This document shows, in pieces, positions 52,230 through 63,420 of a DNA stretch of 64,000 nucleotides; within the stretch, counting starts at the first letter, position 1, and each line of letters begins with the position of its first letter. This DNA is from Rhizobium tumorigenes (GTDB taxonomy: Bacteria; Pseudomonadota; Alphaproteobacteria; Rhizobiales; Rhizobiaceae). The position numbers were made by a program, and so were the translations under genes. The notes under the pieces were generated by a model that had not been told where the DNA came from, did no database searches, and saw only the letters and a list, made by a program, of their open reading frames with translations. The stretch is taken from the NCBI RefSeq assembly GCF_003240565.2, contig NZ_CP117255.1:3587501-3651500 (forward strand), written 5' to 3'.

Positions 52230-53057
52230 ATGCATACCAAGAACCACCAAAGCCTGCGTCGAAGCATTTTGCATTCCATCCGGAACCGGAAGATCCATCG
52301 CGCGCACGCCCATGCGACCGACCATGAACGCATGCCAGGCACTGTGATTGCCTCCTACAATGTTCATAAATGCGTCGGATCGGATCGACGCTTCGATCCT
52401 GATCGTATTCTGCGGGTCATCCAGGAAATCGATGCCGACATCATGGCTTTGCAGGAGGCCGACAGCCGGTTCGGCGAACGCACCGGCCTGCTCGATCTTT
52501 CCAGGCTCGAGCGTGAGACAGGGTTGGTCGCCGTGCCGGTCGAAGGGGTCGCGAAGGCCCATGGTTGGCATGGCAATGTCGTGCTGTTCAAGCAGGGAAA
52601 GGTCCGCGACGTCCATCAGATCAAGCTGCCAGGCCTCGAGCCCCGGGGTGCGCTGGTAGCGGAGATCGAGCTGTCGAACGGCAGTGCCCTGCGCATCATA
52701 GCCGCCCATTTCGGCCTATTGCGTCGCTCGCGCGCGCAGCAGGCGCGTGTCCTCGTCGATATCATGACCAGGGACGATGAAACGCCGACCATTCTGCTCG
52801 GCGATCTCAACGAATGGCGCCTGGGCAACCGCTCATCGCTACACACGTTTCACGCGGCGTTCGGTCCTCAGCCGGCTGCGGTACCGAGCTTCCCCGCCAA
52901 TATGCCGATCCTTGCGCTTGATCGCATGATCGCTAACAAGAGCGGCCTTATCTCGGCAATAGAGGTCCATAACACCCCTTTGGCGCGCATGGCCTCCGAC
53001 CATCTGCCCATCAAGACGACGTTGGTGGCAGAGCCGATAGCCGCAGCAAGCGTCTGA
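52230..53057 (+). CDS. Endonuclease/exonuclease/phosphatase-family protein (YbhP-like)
   Basis: This 275-residue enzyme of the EEP superfamily has the metal and catalytic residues ASYNVHKCVG, ALQEAD, LLGDLNEW and ASDHLPIK. Members hydrolyse phosphodiesters in DNA, phospholipids or inositol phosphates. It follows the cardiolipin synthase-like gene by 93 bases; in E. coli the equivalent ybhP lies with clsB. The ATG at 52230 is chosen; an in-frame start at 52206 and one at about 52332 (MPGTVIASYN) are alternatives. The first 40 residues are basic and without domain. It ends nine bases from the convergent cysA. Confidence 0.8.
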   Translation: MHTKNHQSLRRSILHSIRNRKIHRAHAHATDHERMPGTVIASYNVHKCVGSDRRFDPDRILRVIQEIDADIMALQEADSRFGERTGLLDLSRLERETGLVAVPVEGVAKAHGWHGNVVLFKQGKVRDVHQIKLPGLEPRGALVAEIELSNGSALRIIAAHFGLLRRSRAQQARVLVDIMTRDDETPTILLGDLNEWRLGNRSSLHTFHAAFGPQPAAVPSFPANMPILALDRMIANKSGLISAIEVHNTPLARMASDHLPIKTTLVAEPIAAASV

Positions 53058-53066
53058 TCGCCGGCG

Positions 53067-54113
53067 TCAAACCTTATCGCGAAACAGTTTCCACCGTGTT
53101 GGCCTGAAGGCAATCCTGCTCCGGTCGAGCTCGCCGACTTTTTCCGGCGGCAGCTCGATCTCGACCCGAGGATGATCGGCGCCGATATCGATTTCGATAT
53201 GACGCGTGCCGGCAACGCGCCGGCTTGCGGTCAGCAGCCCCGCTATGCAGCCGCCGCATCCATCGCGCAGTTCGACGTCGTGAGGCCGAAAGTAGAGATT
53301 GGCCGGACCGTCGGGCTCGCCTGCGGCCGTCAGTCCGAGCGGGCGATCCTCGAACCAGATCTCGCCATCGGTCACCTGCACCTTCAGGCAGTTCGACTGG
53401 CCGATGAACCCAAAGACGAAAGGCGAATTCGGGGTGTCGTAGATATCGTCGGGCGTGCCGATCTGCTCGATGGCGCCCTGGCTCATGACGACGACCCGGT
53501 CCGCAAGCTCGAGTGCCTCGTCCTGGTCGTGGGTCACGAAGACGGTCGTGTGGCCCGTCCGGTCGTGAATTTCCCGGAGCCATTTGCGCAGATCCTTGCG
53601 CACCTGCGCATCGAGAGCCCCGAAGGGCTCGTCGAGCAGAAGCACGTTGGGCTCGACGGCCATGGCGCGGGCGAGCGCCACGCGCTGCCGCTGGCCGCCG
53701 GACAGCTGTGCTGGATAGCGTTTTTCGAGGCCGGAAAGCTGAACCAGATCGAGCAGTTCGAGCGCCCGCCGACGGATCTCCGATCGCGCCGGGCGGCGCG
53801 CCGAGGGACGCACCTTGAGTCCGAATGAAATATTGTCGAGCACCGTCATGTGGCGGAACAGCGCATAGTGCTGGAAGACGAAGCCGATATTGCGCTGCTG
53901 CACGGTCTTCATCGAGGCGTCTTCGTTGCCGAAATAGATCTCGCCTTCCGTCGGCGTCTCCAACCCGGCGATCAGCCGCAGCAAGGTCGTCTTGCCGGAG
54001 CCGGAGGGCCCGAGCAGCGCAATCAGCTCGCCGGAGCGGATGTCCAGCGTGACGTCGTGCAGGGCCGGAAAGCGGCCGAAATCCTTGCGGATGTTTAGAA
54101 CGCGAACTTCCAT
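53067..54113 (-). CDS. cysA: Sulfate/thiosulfate ABC transporter ATPase CysA
   Basis: The ATPase of the sulfate importer has 348 residues. The ABC domain has Walker A GPSGSGKTT, signature LSGGQRQR, Walker B LLLDEPFGALD and a His switch in VTHDQDEALELAD. A C-terminal TOBE-like regulatory domain (about 240-345) includes FRPHDVEL. All catalytic residues are intact. It is the last gene of sbp-cysT-cysW-cysA, nine bases after cysW. Confidence 0.95.
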   Translation of the reverse strand: MEVRVLNIRKDFGRFPALHDVTLDIRSGELIALLGPSGSGKTTLLRLIAGLETPTEGEIYFGNEDASMKTVQQRNIGFVFQHYALFRHMTVLDNISFGLKVRPSARRPARSEIRRRALELLDLVQLSGLEKRYPAQLSGGQRQRVALARAMAVEPNVLLLDEPFGALDAQVRKDLRKWLREIHDRTGHTTVFVTHDQDEALELADRVVVMSQGAIEQIGTPDDIYDTPNSPFVFGFIGQSNCLKVQVTDGEIWFEDRPLGLTAAGEPDGPANLYFRPHDVELRDGCGGCIAGLLTASRRVAGTRHIEIDIGADHPRVEIELPPEKVGELDRSRIAFRPTRWKLFRDKV

Positions 54114-54122
54114 CAGTCTTCC

Positions 54123-54995
54123 TTAGTGACGCCGGCTCGCAGCGATTTCCTCGCTGAAGCGCATTTCCAGCAACGTCTTGAGAATAAGCGTCACCAGGGC
54201 GAGCAGCGCAAGCAGCGTTGCCACGGCGAAAGCGCCGGAGAAATTGTAGTCGTTATAGAGGATCTCGATCTGCAGCGGCATTGTGTTGGTCTCGCCGCGG
54301 ATATGACCTGACACCACCGAGACTGCGCCGAATTCGCCCATGGCGCGGGCGTTGCAGAGCAGCACGCCGTAGAGCAGTCCCCATTTGATATTGGGCAGCG
54401 TCACGTACCAGAAGGTCTGGAAGCCGCTGGCACCGAGCGAAAGGGCGGCCTCTTCATCGGCCGTGCCCTGTTCCTGCATCAGCGGGATCAGTTCGCGGGC
54501 GACAAACGGAAAGGTCACGAACATCGTTGCCAGCACGAGCCCCGGCACCGCGAAAAGGATCTTGATATTGTTTGCCTCAAGCCATGGGCCGAGCAGGCTG
54601 TTGGAGCCGAAGAGCAATACGAAGACCAATCCGGCGATGACCGGGGATACCGAGAAGGGCAGGTCGATGAGCGTCGTCAGGAACGCCTTGCCCTTGAATT
54701 CGAACTTTGCGATCGCCCAGGCCGCACCCACGCCGAAAACCAGATTGAGCGGCACGCTGATGGCCGCGACAATAAGCGTCAGCTTGATGGCGGAAAATGT
54801 CTCCTCGTCCTGCAGCGCCTCGAAAAATGCACCAGCGCCCTTGCGAAACGCTTCGACGAAAACGGCGGCCATCGGTAGCAGCAGGATCAGCGCCAAGAAA
54901 ACCAGCGAGATTGCGATGAGCGTCCAGCGCGCGAACCGGCTCTCGGTGACGGCGGAGGTCACCTGATGAGGAGGCACTATTGGATCATGCGCCAT
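54123..54995 (-). CDS. cysW: Sulfate ABC transporter permease CysW
   Basis: This 290-residue inner-membrane permease has about six helices, with the ATPase-contact loop AALSLGASGFQTFWYVTLPN. The family stretch NARAMGEFGAVSVVSGHIRG is characteristic of CysW. Its start overlaps the end of cysT by 11 bases. It forms the channel with CysT. The N-terminal 25 residues precede the first helix. Confidence 0.94.
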   Translation of the reverse strand: MAHDPIVPPHQVTSAVTESRFARWTLIAISLVFLALILLLPMAAVFVEAFRKGAGAFFEALQDEETFSAIKLTLIVAAISVPLNLVFGVGAAWAIAKFEFKGKAFLTTLIDLPFSVSPVIAGLVFVLLFGSNSLLGPWLEANNIKILFAVPGLVLATMFVTFPFVARELIPLMQEQGTADEEAALSLGASGFQTFWYVTLPNIKWGLLYGVLLCNARAMGEFGAVSVVSGHIRGETNTMPLQIEILYNDYNFSGAFAVATLLALLALVTLILKTLLEMRFSEEIAASRRH

Positions 54996-55842
54996 AGCCG
55001 TACCTCCGCCTGCTCCAGGTCTGGATGAGGTTGATCACCAGCAGCATCACGAAGGAAATGATCAGCATGATCGCGGCGATACCCGTCGCTGCGGCATAAT
55101 TATATTCCTCGAGCCGGATGACGATCAGCAACGGTGCAATTTCCGACACGTAGGGCAGGTTGCCGGCGATGAAGATCACAGATCCATACTCCCCGACCGC
55201 GCGTGCAAAGGAAAGCGCGAAGCCGGTGAGCACGGCAGGAGCCAGCCCCGGCAGCAGCACCCGCGTGATGGTCTGGAAGCGGTTAGCGCCGAGCGTTGCT
55301 GCAGCCTCTTCGACCTCGCGGTCGATTTCTTCCATGATCGGCTGTACCGTGCGCACCACGAAGGGCAGGCCGACGAAAATCAGCGCGATCACCACGCCAA
55401 CAGGCGTGAAGGCGACCTTGATGCCGAGCGGCGAGAGAAACTGGCCGATCCAGCCATTCGGCGAATAGAGTGTGGTCAGCGCGATACCGGCGACGGCCGT
55501 CGGCAGCGCGAAGGGCAGGTCAACGACGGCATCGATGATCCGCTTTCCGGGGAAATTGTAGCGGACCAGCACCCAGGCCAGAATGACGCCGAAAATTGCA
55601 TTGACGACAGCAGCGACCAGGGCGCCGCCAAAGCTCATTCGCAACGCCGCGAGAACCCGAGGGTCTGACGCTATCGACCAGAATGCTCCCCAGCCGAGCG
55701 AACTCGTCTTCAGCAGCAGGCCTGAAATCGGAATGAGAACGATGAGGATAAGCCATATCAAGGTAAAACCGAGCGCCATTCCGAATCCTGGAATGACGCT
55801 CGGTTGCCTGAATTGCCACCGCCTACGGGTTGGTGCCTGCAT
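54985..55842 (-). CDS. cysT: Sulfate ABC transporter permease CysT (CysU)
   Basis: This 285-residue permease starts with a basic N-terminus and the first helix (about 20-40). It contains DLPFALPTAVAGIALTTLYS, AATLGANRFQTITRVLLPGL (the ATPase-contact loop) and FARAVGEYGSVIFIAGNLPY, all typical of CysT. It lies six bases after the sulfate-binding protein gene and overlaps cysW. Function follows from the complete operon. Confidence 0.95.
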   Translation of the reverse strand: MQAPTRRRWQFRQPSVIPGFGMALGFTLIWLILIVLIPISGLLLKTSSLGWGAFWSIASDPRVLAALRMSFGGALVAAVVNAIFGVILAWVLVRYNFPGKRIIDAVVDLPFALPTAVAGIALTTLYSPNGWIGQFLSPLGIKVAFTPVGVVIALIFVGLPFVVRTVQPIMEEIDREVEEAAATLGANRFQTITRVLLPGLAPAVLTGFALSFARAVGEYGSVIFIAGNLPYVSEIAPLLIVIRLEEYNYAAATGIAAIMLIISFVMLLVINLIQTWSRRRYGYGA

Positions 55843-55848
55843 CTAGTC

Positions 55849-56877
55849 CTACTGTCCCGGCTTGTAGATCTTGTCGAAGATGCCACCATCCGCGAAGAAT
55901 TTAGGCTGCGCCACCTTCCATCCGCCAAAATCGTCGATCGAGGCGAGCTTGAGGTTAGGGAAGCGGGCAATGTCTTTCGGGTCGGCGGCCGCAGGCTTGA
56001 TCGGACGGTAATAATGCCCAGCCGCAATCTTTTGTCCATCGTCCGAATAGAGATAGTTTAGATAAGCCTCGGCAAGCTTCCGCGTGCCCTTCTTGTCGAC
56101 ATTGCCATCGACAACGGCAACCGGCGGATCGGCCCGGATCGATATCGAAGGTGTGACGATCTCGAACTTGTCCGGCCCGAGTTCCTCAAGCGACAGGTAG
56201 GCTTCGTTTTCCCAGGCCAGCAGGACGTCGCCAAGGCCGCGTTGCACGAATGTCGTCGTCGCGCCACGGGCGCCGCTGTCGAGAACCGGCACATGCTTCA
56301 GGAGCTTCGAGAGGTATTCCTCCGCCTTGGCATCATCGCCGCCATTGGCTTCTTTTGCCCAGGCATAGGCCGCAAGAATGTTCCAGCGCGCGCCACCCGA
56401 GGTCTTCGGATTTGGAGTGATTACCTGGACGCCGTCCTTGATGAGGTCGGGCCAGTCCTTGATAGCCTTGGGGTTGCCCTTGCGCACGAGGAAGACAATC
56501 GTCGAGGTGTAGGGCACGCTCTTGTTGGGAAACTTAGTGTTCCAGTCCGCCGGGATCTTGTTGGTCGCCTTGGAGATCGCATCGATATCGCCTTCGAGCG
56601 CCAGCGTTACAACATCTGCGTTCAGCCCGTCGATCACGGAGCGAGCCTGGGCGCCGGAACCACCATGCGAAGCCTTGAGCTCGACGGTCTCTCCGGTATC
56701 CTTTTTCCACTTGGCAGCGAAGGCAGCGTTGAAATCCTTGTAAAGTTCGCGTGTCGGGTCGTAGGACACGTTGAGCAGCGTCTGTTCGGCTGCAAACACG
56801 GATGCCAGTCCGGGGAGCGAAAAGCTGCCGATCAGCACTGCGGTGGCAAGAAGTCTGGATAGCCGTAGCGTCTGCAT
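55849..56877 (-). CDS. sbp: Periplasmic sulfate-binding protein
   Basis: This 342-residue binding protein of the sulfate importer has a signal peptide at residues 1-29 ([13 protein letters not shown], cleavage near VFAAE). The mature protein contains [35 protein letters not shown] and [19 protein letters not shown], which place the sulfate-binding loops. ATG 56877 has GGGAGG five bases ahead; a GTG two codons earlier is not needed. It is the first gene of the operon, with 251 bases upstream shared with a divergent sugar dehydrogenase gene. No CysB-type site was identified there. Confidence 0.94.
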   Translation of the reverse strand: MQTLRLSRLLATAVLIGSFSLPGLASVFAAEQTLLNVSYDPTRELYKDFNAAFAAKWKKDTGETVELKASHGGSGAQARSVIDGLNADVVTLALEGDIDAISKATNKIPADWNTKFPNKSVPYTSTIVFLVRKGNPKAIKDWPDLIKDGVQVITPNPKTSGGARWNILAAYAWAKEANGGDDAKAEEYLSKLLKHVPVLDSGARGATTTFVQRGLGDVLLAWENEAYLSLEELGPDKFEIVTPSISIRADPPVAVVDGNVDKKGTRKLAEAYLNYLYSDDGQKIAAGHYYRPIKPAAADPKDIARFPNLKLASIDDFGGWKVAQPKFFADGGIFDKIYKPGQ

Positions 56878-57128
56878 GAACACCTCCCTGATTGTGCATC
56901 AACTCTACCAATCTGGTCGTATAATGTAACGGCGATTGTTCCCGCGACGCCCGCCAACGTGGAATTTCATCCCATAGACTCGCGAAAAATGAAATCACAT
57001 TGCTGAGCGAAGCAGCGTGGCCCTGCAATTGCCGCAGAGGCCGGATCTCATCGCTCGTCAATCATGATTTAAGCTGACATTGCCGGTCCCTTTGCGTTAA
57101 TTGCTCGAAATGCCTGAGGAATAAATTC

Positions 57129-58408
<1,280 letters not shown>

Positions 58409-58412
<4 letters not shown>

Positions 58413-59335
58413 CCTGGGAAAGACTGCACCGTCAGCGCCAGACCCTGTTCGCATGAAAATGGCGGTGTCCAGCCGGCAACGCGGCGGGTCTCGCCGGTAT
58501 CGACTTGCAGCGAACCCAGCAGCCGTCTCGCCGCCGGACCCTTGCCCAGCATTGCCGCAGCCGCTTCGATGAGGCGGGGTGGCACGGGCAGCAGCCAGGC
58601 CTTGCGACCCATCGCGCCGGAAATGCCGGCGATCAACTGCCCGATGGAAAGATCCTCGCCGTCGCTGACGAGAAATGTGCGGTTGGTGGCGTTCGGGTGA
58701 GCGACGCAGAGGATGATGAAATCCGTCAGGTTACCGACAAACAGCAGCGACCTTCTGTTGGAGATGAGGCCGAAGGGCAGGGGCAGGCCGCGCCGCGCAA
58801 GGCGCATCAGGCTCGCGAAATTGGCTTTGACACCCGGGCCGTAGATGAGGGGCGGACGGATCACGACGATGTCCATCCCCGTCTGCCTGCCGAGGTCAAA
58901 CAGCGCCTGTTCTGCCTCCCATTTCGAAAGTCCGTAGGGATCCCCGGGCTCCGGTACGTCTGCCGCGGTGAACGGACGGTCCGGGGCCGTCTCCTCGCCG
59001 TTCACCTTGATCGAACTTATGAAAATGAAACGTCGGGCGCCTGCCGCTGCGGCTTGGCGTGCCAGATTGAGCGTGGCGTCGACATTCGCGGCACGAAACG
59101 CAGCCAGCGGATCTGCCGCCGTATCATCCATGACATGCACGCGTGCGGCAAGATGAACCACGCAATCGACGCCGACCAGCGCTTGCGTCCAGTCCGTGCG
59201 GGAGTCGATCACGCCCACCGGATGAAATCCTGACGTAGGCAGACGACTGGCCGGACGAAAGGCAATCCCGCGCGCCGTAAGGTCCGCACAGAGCGCTGTG
59301 CCAACGAACCCGGTTGCCCCGGTCACCAATATCAT
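58409..59335 (-). CDS. NAD-dependent sugar epimerase/reductase (WbpV-like)
   Basis: This 308-residue short-chain dehydrogenase-type sugar nucleotide enzyme has the NAD site VTGATGFVG and the active-site YGLSK (Tyr and Lys). The FISSIKVNGEE stretch is common in WbpV-type 4-keto reductases, and RPPLIYGPGVKANF follows. In Pseudomonas, WbpV acts with the initiating glycosyl transferase in O-antigen synthesis; here the neighbouring gene is a phosphoglycosyl transferase. It overlaps the preceding gene tail-to-tail by four bases. UDP-4-keto-6-deoxy-HexNAc reduction or 4-epimerisation are the main options. Confidence 0.83.
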
Positions 59336-59526
59336 GCGCCGGCCCCTCTGGTAGTTTCAAGCATTCGATCATTCCGCATTTCTGTCTGCTATTAGCGGCA
59401 TCCGCACTCAGACGATAGACATCGGGATGCGATCCGAAACCGGGAAACAGGGTGCAAGCGACAATCTGATTGTGAAATCGCCCCGGATATGAGATTCACG
59501 CCGAAATTTCTCTCCGGCAGTTCCAG

Positions 59527-60102
59527 ATGTTGTACCCCGTCGCCAAACGCAGTTTCGACCTGCTCGCAGCCCTTGCGGCAGCGATCCTGTTCTCGATTCC
59601 GATCCTGGTCGTGGCAATCTGTGTCCGTGCAACCTCGAAGGGGCCGGTGCTGTACTGGTCCGATCGGGTAGGCCGGGACAATCGCATTTTCCGGATGCCG
59701 AAATTTCGTAGCATGCGAGTCGATACGCCAGCCGTTGCGACCCATCTGCTTTCCGACCCGAAACGCTACCTGACGCCGATCGGCTCCTTCCTGCGCCGCT
59801 CCAGCCTCGACGAGTTGCCGCAGCTCTGGTGCATCCTCAAGGGTGAGATGAGCCTTGTCGGGCCGCGTCCAGCCCTCTTCAACCAGCAGGACCTGATCGA
59901 GCTTCGTACTGCCAGCGGCGTCCACTCTCTGGTGCCGGGCCTGACCGGCTGGGCCCAGATCAACGGCCGCGACGAGCTGCCCATTCCCGACAAGGTAAGG
60001 CTCGACGCCGAGTATCTGAAGCGTCGATCCTTCGCGTTCGATCTATGGATCATTCTCCTCACCGCCATGAAGGTGCTGGGGCGGGATGGCGTAGCGCATT
60101 GA
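59527..60102 (+). CDS. Small phosphoglycosyl transferase (PglC/WbaP C-terminal type)
   Basis: This 191-residue protein transfers a sugar-phosphate to undecaprenyl phosphate to start a glycan. It has one N-terminal hydrophobic re-entrant helix (about 8-32), KFRSMRVD, the catalytic Asp-Glu in SLDELPQLW, LVGPRPAL and PGLTGWAQINGRD. Like PglC it is the minimal catalytic form without the four-helix extension of WbaP. The start ATG 59527 opens directly on the helix. It is the likely initiating enzyme of the glycan cluster. Confidence 0.9.
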   Translation: MLYPVAKRSFDLLAALAAAILFSIPILVVAICVRATSKGPVLYWSDRVGRDNRIFRMPKFRSMRVDTPAVATHLLSDPKRYLTPIGSFLRRSSLDELPQLWCILKGEMSLVGPRPALFNQQDLIELRTASGVHSLVPGLTGWAQINGRDELPIPDKVRLDAEYLKRRSFAFDLWIILLTAMKVLGRDGVAH

Positions 60103-60288
60103 GCCGAGTGCGATCTTCTTGCCATGACGGCGTGAATTTCGAGCCCTGCTGCAGCTGAAACCCCGATCCCCTCTTTACAGCCAGCCGGCACCTCGGGATA
60201 AGCGTCAGGAGATTGTCCGGTCGGACACCCGAAGACCTCGGTGAGGCCGAGGTCAATGCCTAGTTACCTATCGGAGCGGTCAAGGGAT

Positions 60289-61626
60289 ATGATGACTACG
60301 TCGCCTGCAGCGAAGCCGAACTCCCTTTTGACGATTGTCATCAGCATCGCCTGGCTTTTCGCCGCCTCCGCGGTGTTCGTTGAAACGGATGCCTATCGCT
60401 ATGCATCTGCAGTTCTCGCCATCATTGCCCTGGTCCATTTCCTGAAGATGCCGAACCGGCCCGCCACCAACTGGCTCGGCTGGCTGTGCATGGCATGGGG
60501 CGTCTATGTCGCCGTCCGCTTCCTCCGCTTCTACATCATGACGCATCCGCACGAAAGCGGCGCATCCGAGTGGCTTTATGCCTTCCCGTTTTTCTTCCCG
60601 ATCCTGGGTGTTGCCTTTTCGATGACGGAAGGGCGGATCGAGCGCATCGTCGCAGCGTTTTTCGCGATCGCCCTAGTGATGCTCGCGACCACCACCGGAT
60701 ACGTGCGGATATTTGCCGGCGAAACGGTCAAGCCCCTGATCATGAACAACCAGATCCACGGGGCGGTCGCCTGCGGACTTATCCTATTGTCGACCTATTT
60801 CTGGTGGCTTCACTACCTTTCCAACAACGATGCAAAGCCGCTCCTGCGCCGATTTGGCCTTGTCGTCGCACCTATTGTGATGGTCCTCTGTCTCATCGCT
60901 ATCTATGGCGCAAAGTCCAAGGGCGTCTGGTTGGCGCTGACCCTGACGTTGCCGATCGCCGGATTATTGTCCCTGACATATCTGTGCCTGCGTACCGGGC
61001 TGATCACCATTGTCGCCGCATCCCTCCTGCTCGGTTGCGGTGCCTATGCCGTACGCCACAATCTCAACAAGACGGCCGGGCCGACTGTCGATGCGGCGAT
61101 TTCCATGCTTGAAGGCTTTCACGCGCGTCGCGACTTCAACGGGGTCGTGCTCGGAACGATCGATTCACCGACCACACCTGTCTCGATGGATGAGCGTTTG
61201 CAACTCTGGTACGACGCCGGCGAACTCATTTCCTCGGCGCCGTTGTTCGGCTGGGGAAGTAAGTGGGTCGACCAGTTGAATGCCGCGCGCTATCCGAATG
61301 TCAGGTACACGCTGTTCCACAACGGCTATCTCGAAATCCTGGTGCGTTTCGGTATCTTCGGCGCGGTCTTCATGTCTGTCATCCTCGGCGCGCTGTTCGT
61401 TTCGGTGTTTCGCGCCTTTCGTGCCGGCGTCATCCCGCGCGCCGCCTTCCACGTCTACACGGTCGGCCTTTTCTTCTTCGCCCTGACGCTGCTCAGCAAC
61501 TCGAACAACAGACTGGCGATCGGCGAAAGCCTGGCCCTCCTGAGTTCGGCCTTTGCCTGCTGGTGCAACATGCGCACCGCGCACGATTACGACACATTAC
61601 GGGAGCAGCCCGGCGCGATAGGCTGA
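60289..61626 (+). CDS. O-antigen ligase/polymerase-family membrane protein
   Basis: This 445-residue protein has about ten to twelve membrane helices and a long periplasmic loop (about 270-350). The loop contains WYDAGELISSAPLFGWGSKW and LFHNGYLEILVRFG, matching the Wzy_C/WaaL family, with His in FHNG a conserved ligase/polymerase position. It either polymerises repeat units or ligates glycan to lipid A core. Start ATG 60289 is followed by a second ATG at 60292; a GTG at 60241 is possible. It follows the phosphoglycosyl transferase by 186 bases. No flippase gene is adjacent. Confidence 0.85.
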   Translation: MMTTSPAAKPNSLLTIVISIAWLFAASAVFVETDAYRYASAVLAIIALVHFLKMPNRPATNWLGWLCMAWGVYVAVRFLRFYIMTHPHESGASEWLYAFPFFFPILGVAFSMTEGRIERIVAAFFAIALVMLATTTGYVRIFAGETVKPLIMNNQIHGAVACGLILLSTYFWWLHYLSNNDAKPLLRRFGLVVAPIVMVLCLIAIYGAKSKGVWLALTLTLPIAGLLSLTYLCLRTGLITIVAASLLLGCGAYAVRHNLNKTAGPTVDAAISMLEGFHARRDFNGVVLGTIDSPTTPVSMDERLQLWYDAGELISSAPLFGWGSKWVDQLNAARYPNVRYTLFHNGYLEILVRFGIFGAVFMSVILGALFVSVFRAFRAGVIPRAAFHVYTVGLFFFALTLLSNSNNRLAIGESLALLSSAFACWCNMRTAHDYDTLREQPGAIG

Positions 61627-61829
61627 AAGCTCGGTGCGCCGGCAAATGAGCGTCGCTGTCGGCACGCGAATATTCGAAAACTCTGCCGTTTGCTTAAAAG
61701 GGCAACCGCTCGTTTAATCAAAATGCAATTGTTACCCGTCATGGTAAGAGCGTCCAGGCGCCGCCATCCGCCTGTCAACGTTCGGGTCATTCGCTGGCAA
61801 CGCAGCCGCCTCGGCCGGCAGGAGTTTTG

Positions 61830-62309
61830 ATGAACATCGTCCACAAGCAATCGCATTCGAGCGGCGATACCCTCGAAATCCTCTCCTTCCACCTCAATGG
61901 CCAGGAATTTTGCGTACGCACGACCGCCATTCGCGAGATCCGCGGCTGGGATGCCGCAACGCCGATCCCCCATTCGCCGGCTGAGGTCATGGGCGTGATG
62001 AACTTGCGCGGCACGGTGATCCCGATCATCGACCTGTCGCTCAAGCTCGGCATGAAAAGCACCGTGCCGACCGAGCGCAGTGCCATCGTGGTCGCTGAAA
62101 TTAACGAAACATCGATGGGCCTGATCGTCGATAGCGTATCCGATATCCTCACCATCGATGCCGGCCTGCTGCAACCGGTTCCCGACATGAACGTCCCCGG
62201 CGGCACGAGCTATTCCGATGGCATCATTGCTCAGGATAGCGGCATGATCTGCTTTCTCAATCTTGAGCGGATGTTCGAAGCATCCGGACTGGAAAACCTC
62301 GCCGCCTGA
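61830..62309 (+). CDS. cheW: Chemotaxis scaffold protein CheW (orphan)
   Basis: This 159-residue CheW-type protein links chemoreceptors to CheA. It has the double beta-barrel plan: LEILSFHLNGQEFCVRTTAI, REIRG, VMGVMNLRGTVIPIIDLSLKLG, then IVVAEINETSMGLIVDSVSDI and ending in ICFLNLERMF. ATG 61830 follows GGAG by five bases. No che, motility or receptor gene is nearby, so it may serve a main cluster elsewhere, or a local pathway. Length is normal. Confidence 0.93.
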   Translation: MNIVHKQSHSSGDTLEILSFHLNGQEFCVRTTAIREIRGWDAATPIPHSPAEVMGVMNLRGTVIPIIDLSLKLGMKSTVPTERSAIVVAEINETSMGLIVDSVSDILTIDAGLLQPVPDMNVPGGTSYSDGIIAQDSGMICFLNLERMFEASGLENLAA

Positions 62310-62374
62310 ACCAGTGGCTGACGACATTTGTGTTCGGTGACGTGCCCTGGTTGTCCCGGCTGATAGCCGACAGG

Positions 62375-62403
62375 TTGACATCAGGGCCACCGAACCCTAT
62401 CTA
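62375..62403 (+). promoter_or_regulatory. Sigma-70-type promoter of the cold-shock gene
   Basis: TTGACA (62375-62380) and TATCTA (62398-62403) are separated by 17 bases, very close to the vegetative consensus. It is upstream of the cold-shock gene with a leader of about 135 bases, as is usual for cspA mRNAs whose leader controls translation at low temperature. Confidence 0.65.
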
Positions 62404-62544
62404 AAGCTTGTCGATATTGCTTGTCTGACTTTTGTTATTGCGCGCATCTTGCGTGCCCTGGACGAACTTCCTTTCAAAATCGGGACTTCACCTCGCGGCG
62501 CTTTTTGCGCAGCGATCCTTCAAATTGCATGAAAGGGTTTCGTC

Positions 62545-62754
62545 ATGGCCACTGGCACAGTTAAATGGTTTAATTCCACAAAGGGCTTCGGCTTCATTCA
62601 GCCTGACAACGGCGATGCCGATGTTTTCGTTCACATCTCGGCCGTCGAACGCGCTGGCATGCGCGAAATCGTCGAAGGCCAGAAGCTCTCCTACGAGCTT
62701 GAGCGCGACAACAAGTCGGGCAAGATGTCCGCCGCTCAGCTTCAGGCTGCTTAA
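62545..62754 (+). CDS. cspA: Cold-shock protein CspA family
   Basis: This 69-residue nucleic-acid-binding protein, a single cold-shock domain, acts as an RNA chaperone. The RNA-binding motifs are [15 protein letters not shown] and DVFVHISAV. The start has AAAGGG ahead. It is a single-gene unit with its own promoter and an intrinsic terminator. Rhizobia have several paralogues; which one this is cannot be told. Confidence 0.96.
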   Translation: MATGTVKWFNSTKGFGFIQPDNGDADVFVHISAVERAGMREIVEGQKLSYELERDNKSGKMSAAQLQAA

Positions 62755-62806
62755 AGGTCTTTCTGTCCCGGCAGCGGCAACGTAGTTGGGGCATGAACAC
62801 CATCGG

Positions 62807-62835
62807 AAGGTCAGGCAATATGCCTGGCCTTTTTT
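62807..62835 (+). terminator. Intrinsic terminator after the cold-shock gene
   Basis: An 8-bp stem, GGTCAGGC and GCCTGGCC (one G-U pair), with a 5-base loop is followed by TTTTTT. It lies 53 bases after the stop and ends the transcript before the DUF982 gene. Confidence 0.85.
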
Positions 62836-62980
62836 GGTTGCAGTCGGTCTTCTCGCTGCAGGCAAACCCCTTCGTGTCCAGGCATCTCGAGCCGACACGC
62901 GCCAGCCTCCCGATCTAACCAAACAATCTGTACCGGCAACTTCATCCAAAAAGGGTGACGATTGCGGCATTGGAGATATC

Positions 62981-63223
62981 ATGCGCCCTACACGATGGAG
63001 CGAAATCGTCACGCTGACGGTCAAGCCAGGCGAACTCATAACCCTCAAGAACCCTGCCGAGGCGCTCGAGTTCCTGGACGGCCCATGGCCGGGCAGCCCC
63101 GGCCCACGCCATGCTGCCGCGCGCCGTTTTTGCCGGGCTGCTCTTGCTGGCAACAAGGATTCGGAAGATGCCCGCAAGGTCTTTGTCGAGGCAGCCCAGG
63201 AGGCCAACCTCAAGCCTCGCTGA
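62981..63223 (+). CDS. DUF982 small protein
   Basis: This 80-residue protein of the DUF982 family is found mainly in Rhizobiales and has unknown function. The family pattern is clear: ITLKNPAEALEFL, then WP, then HAAARRFCRAALAGN and EDARKVFVEAAQEA. ATG 62981 has GGAGA ahead; the open frame upstream overlaps the terminator and is not used. It is transcribed alone after the cold-shock unit. Its promoter was not identified. Confidence 0.85.
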   Translation: MRPTRWSEIVTLTVKPGELITLKNPAEALEFLDGPWPGSPGPRHAAARRFCRAALAGNKDSEDARKVFVEAAQEANLKPR

Positions 63224-63420
63224 TTTCCCAGCCATATCCAGCGGATCGTCGCATGAAACATGCGGCAATCCTTTAAAAAATACCAGTCCAGACACTTTTG
63301 GAAATATTCGGAAAAACGCCGTTCGCCGATGGATGTTATGTCCGGCGCAATGGAGAGTTTGATGATCCGATTGCTGCAGCCTGCCTGTCCCGGCTTTGAC
63401 GTTGACAGGGAAAATTCCTG

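Noticed and set aside
63250..63264. Perfect CGCATG/CATGCG hairpin after the DUF982 gene
   Set aside because: The loop is three bases, the stem only six, and the following sequence lacks a T-run, so it is not a convincing terminator.
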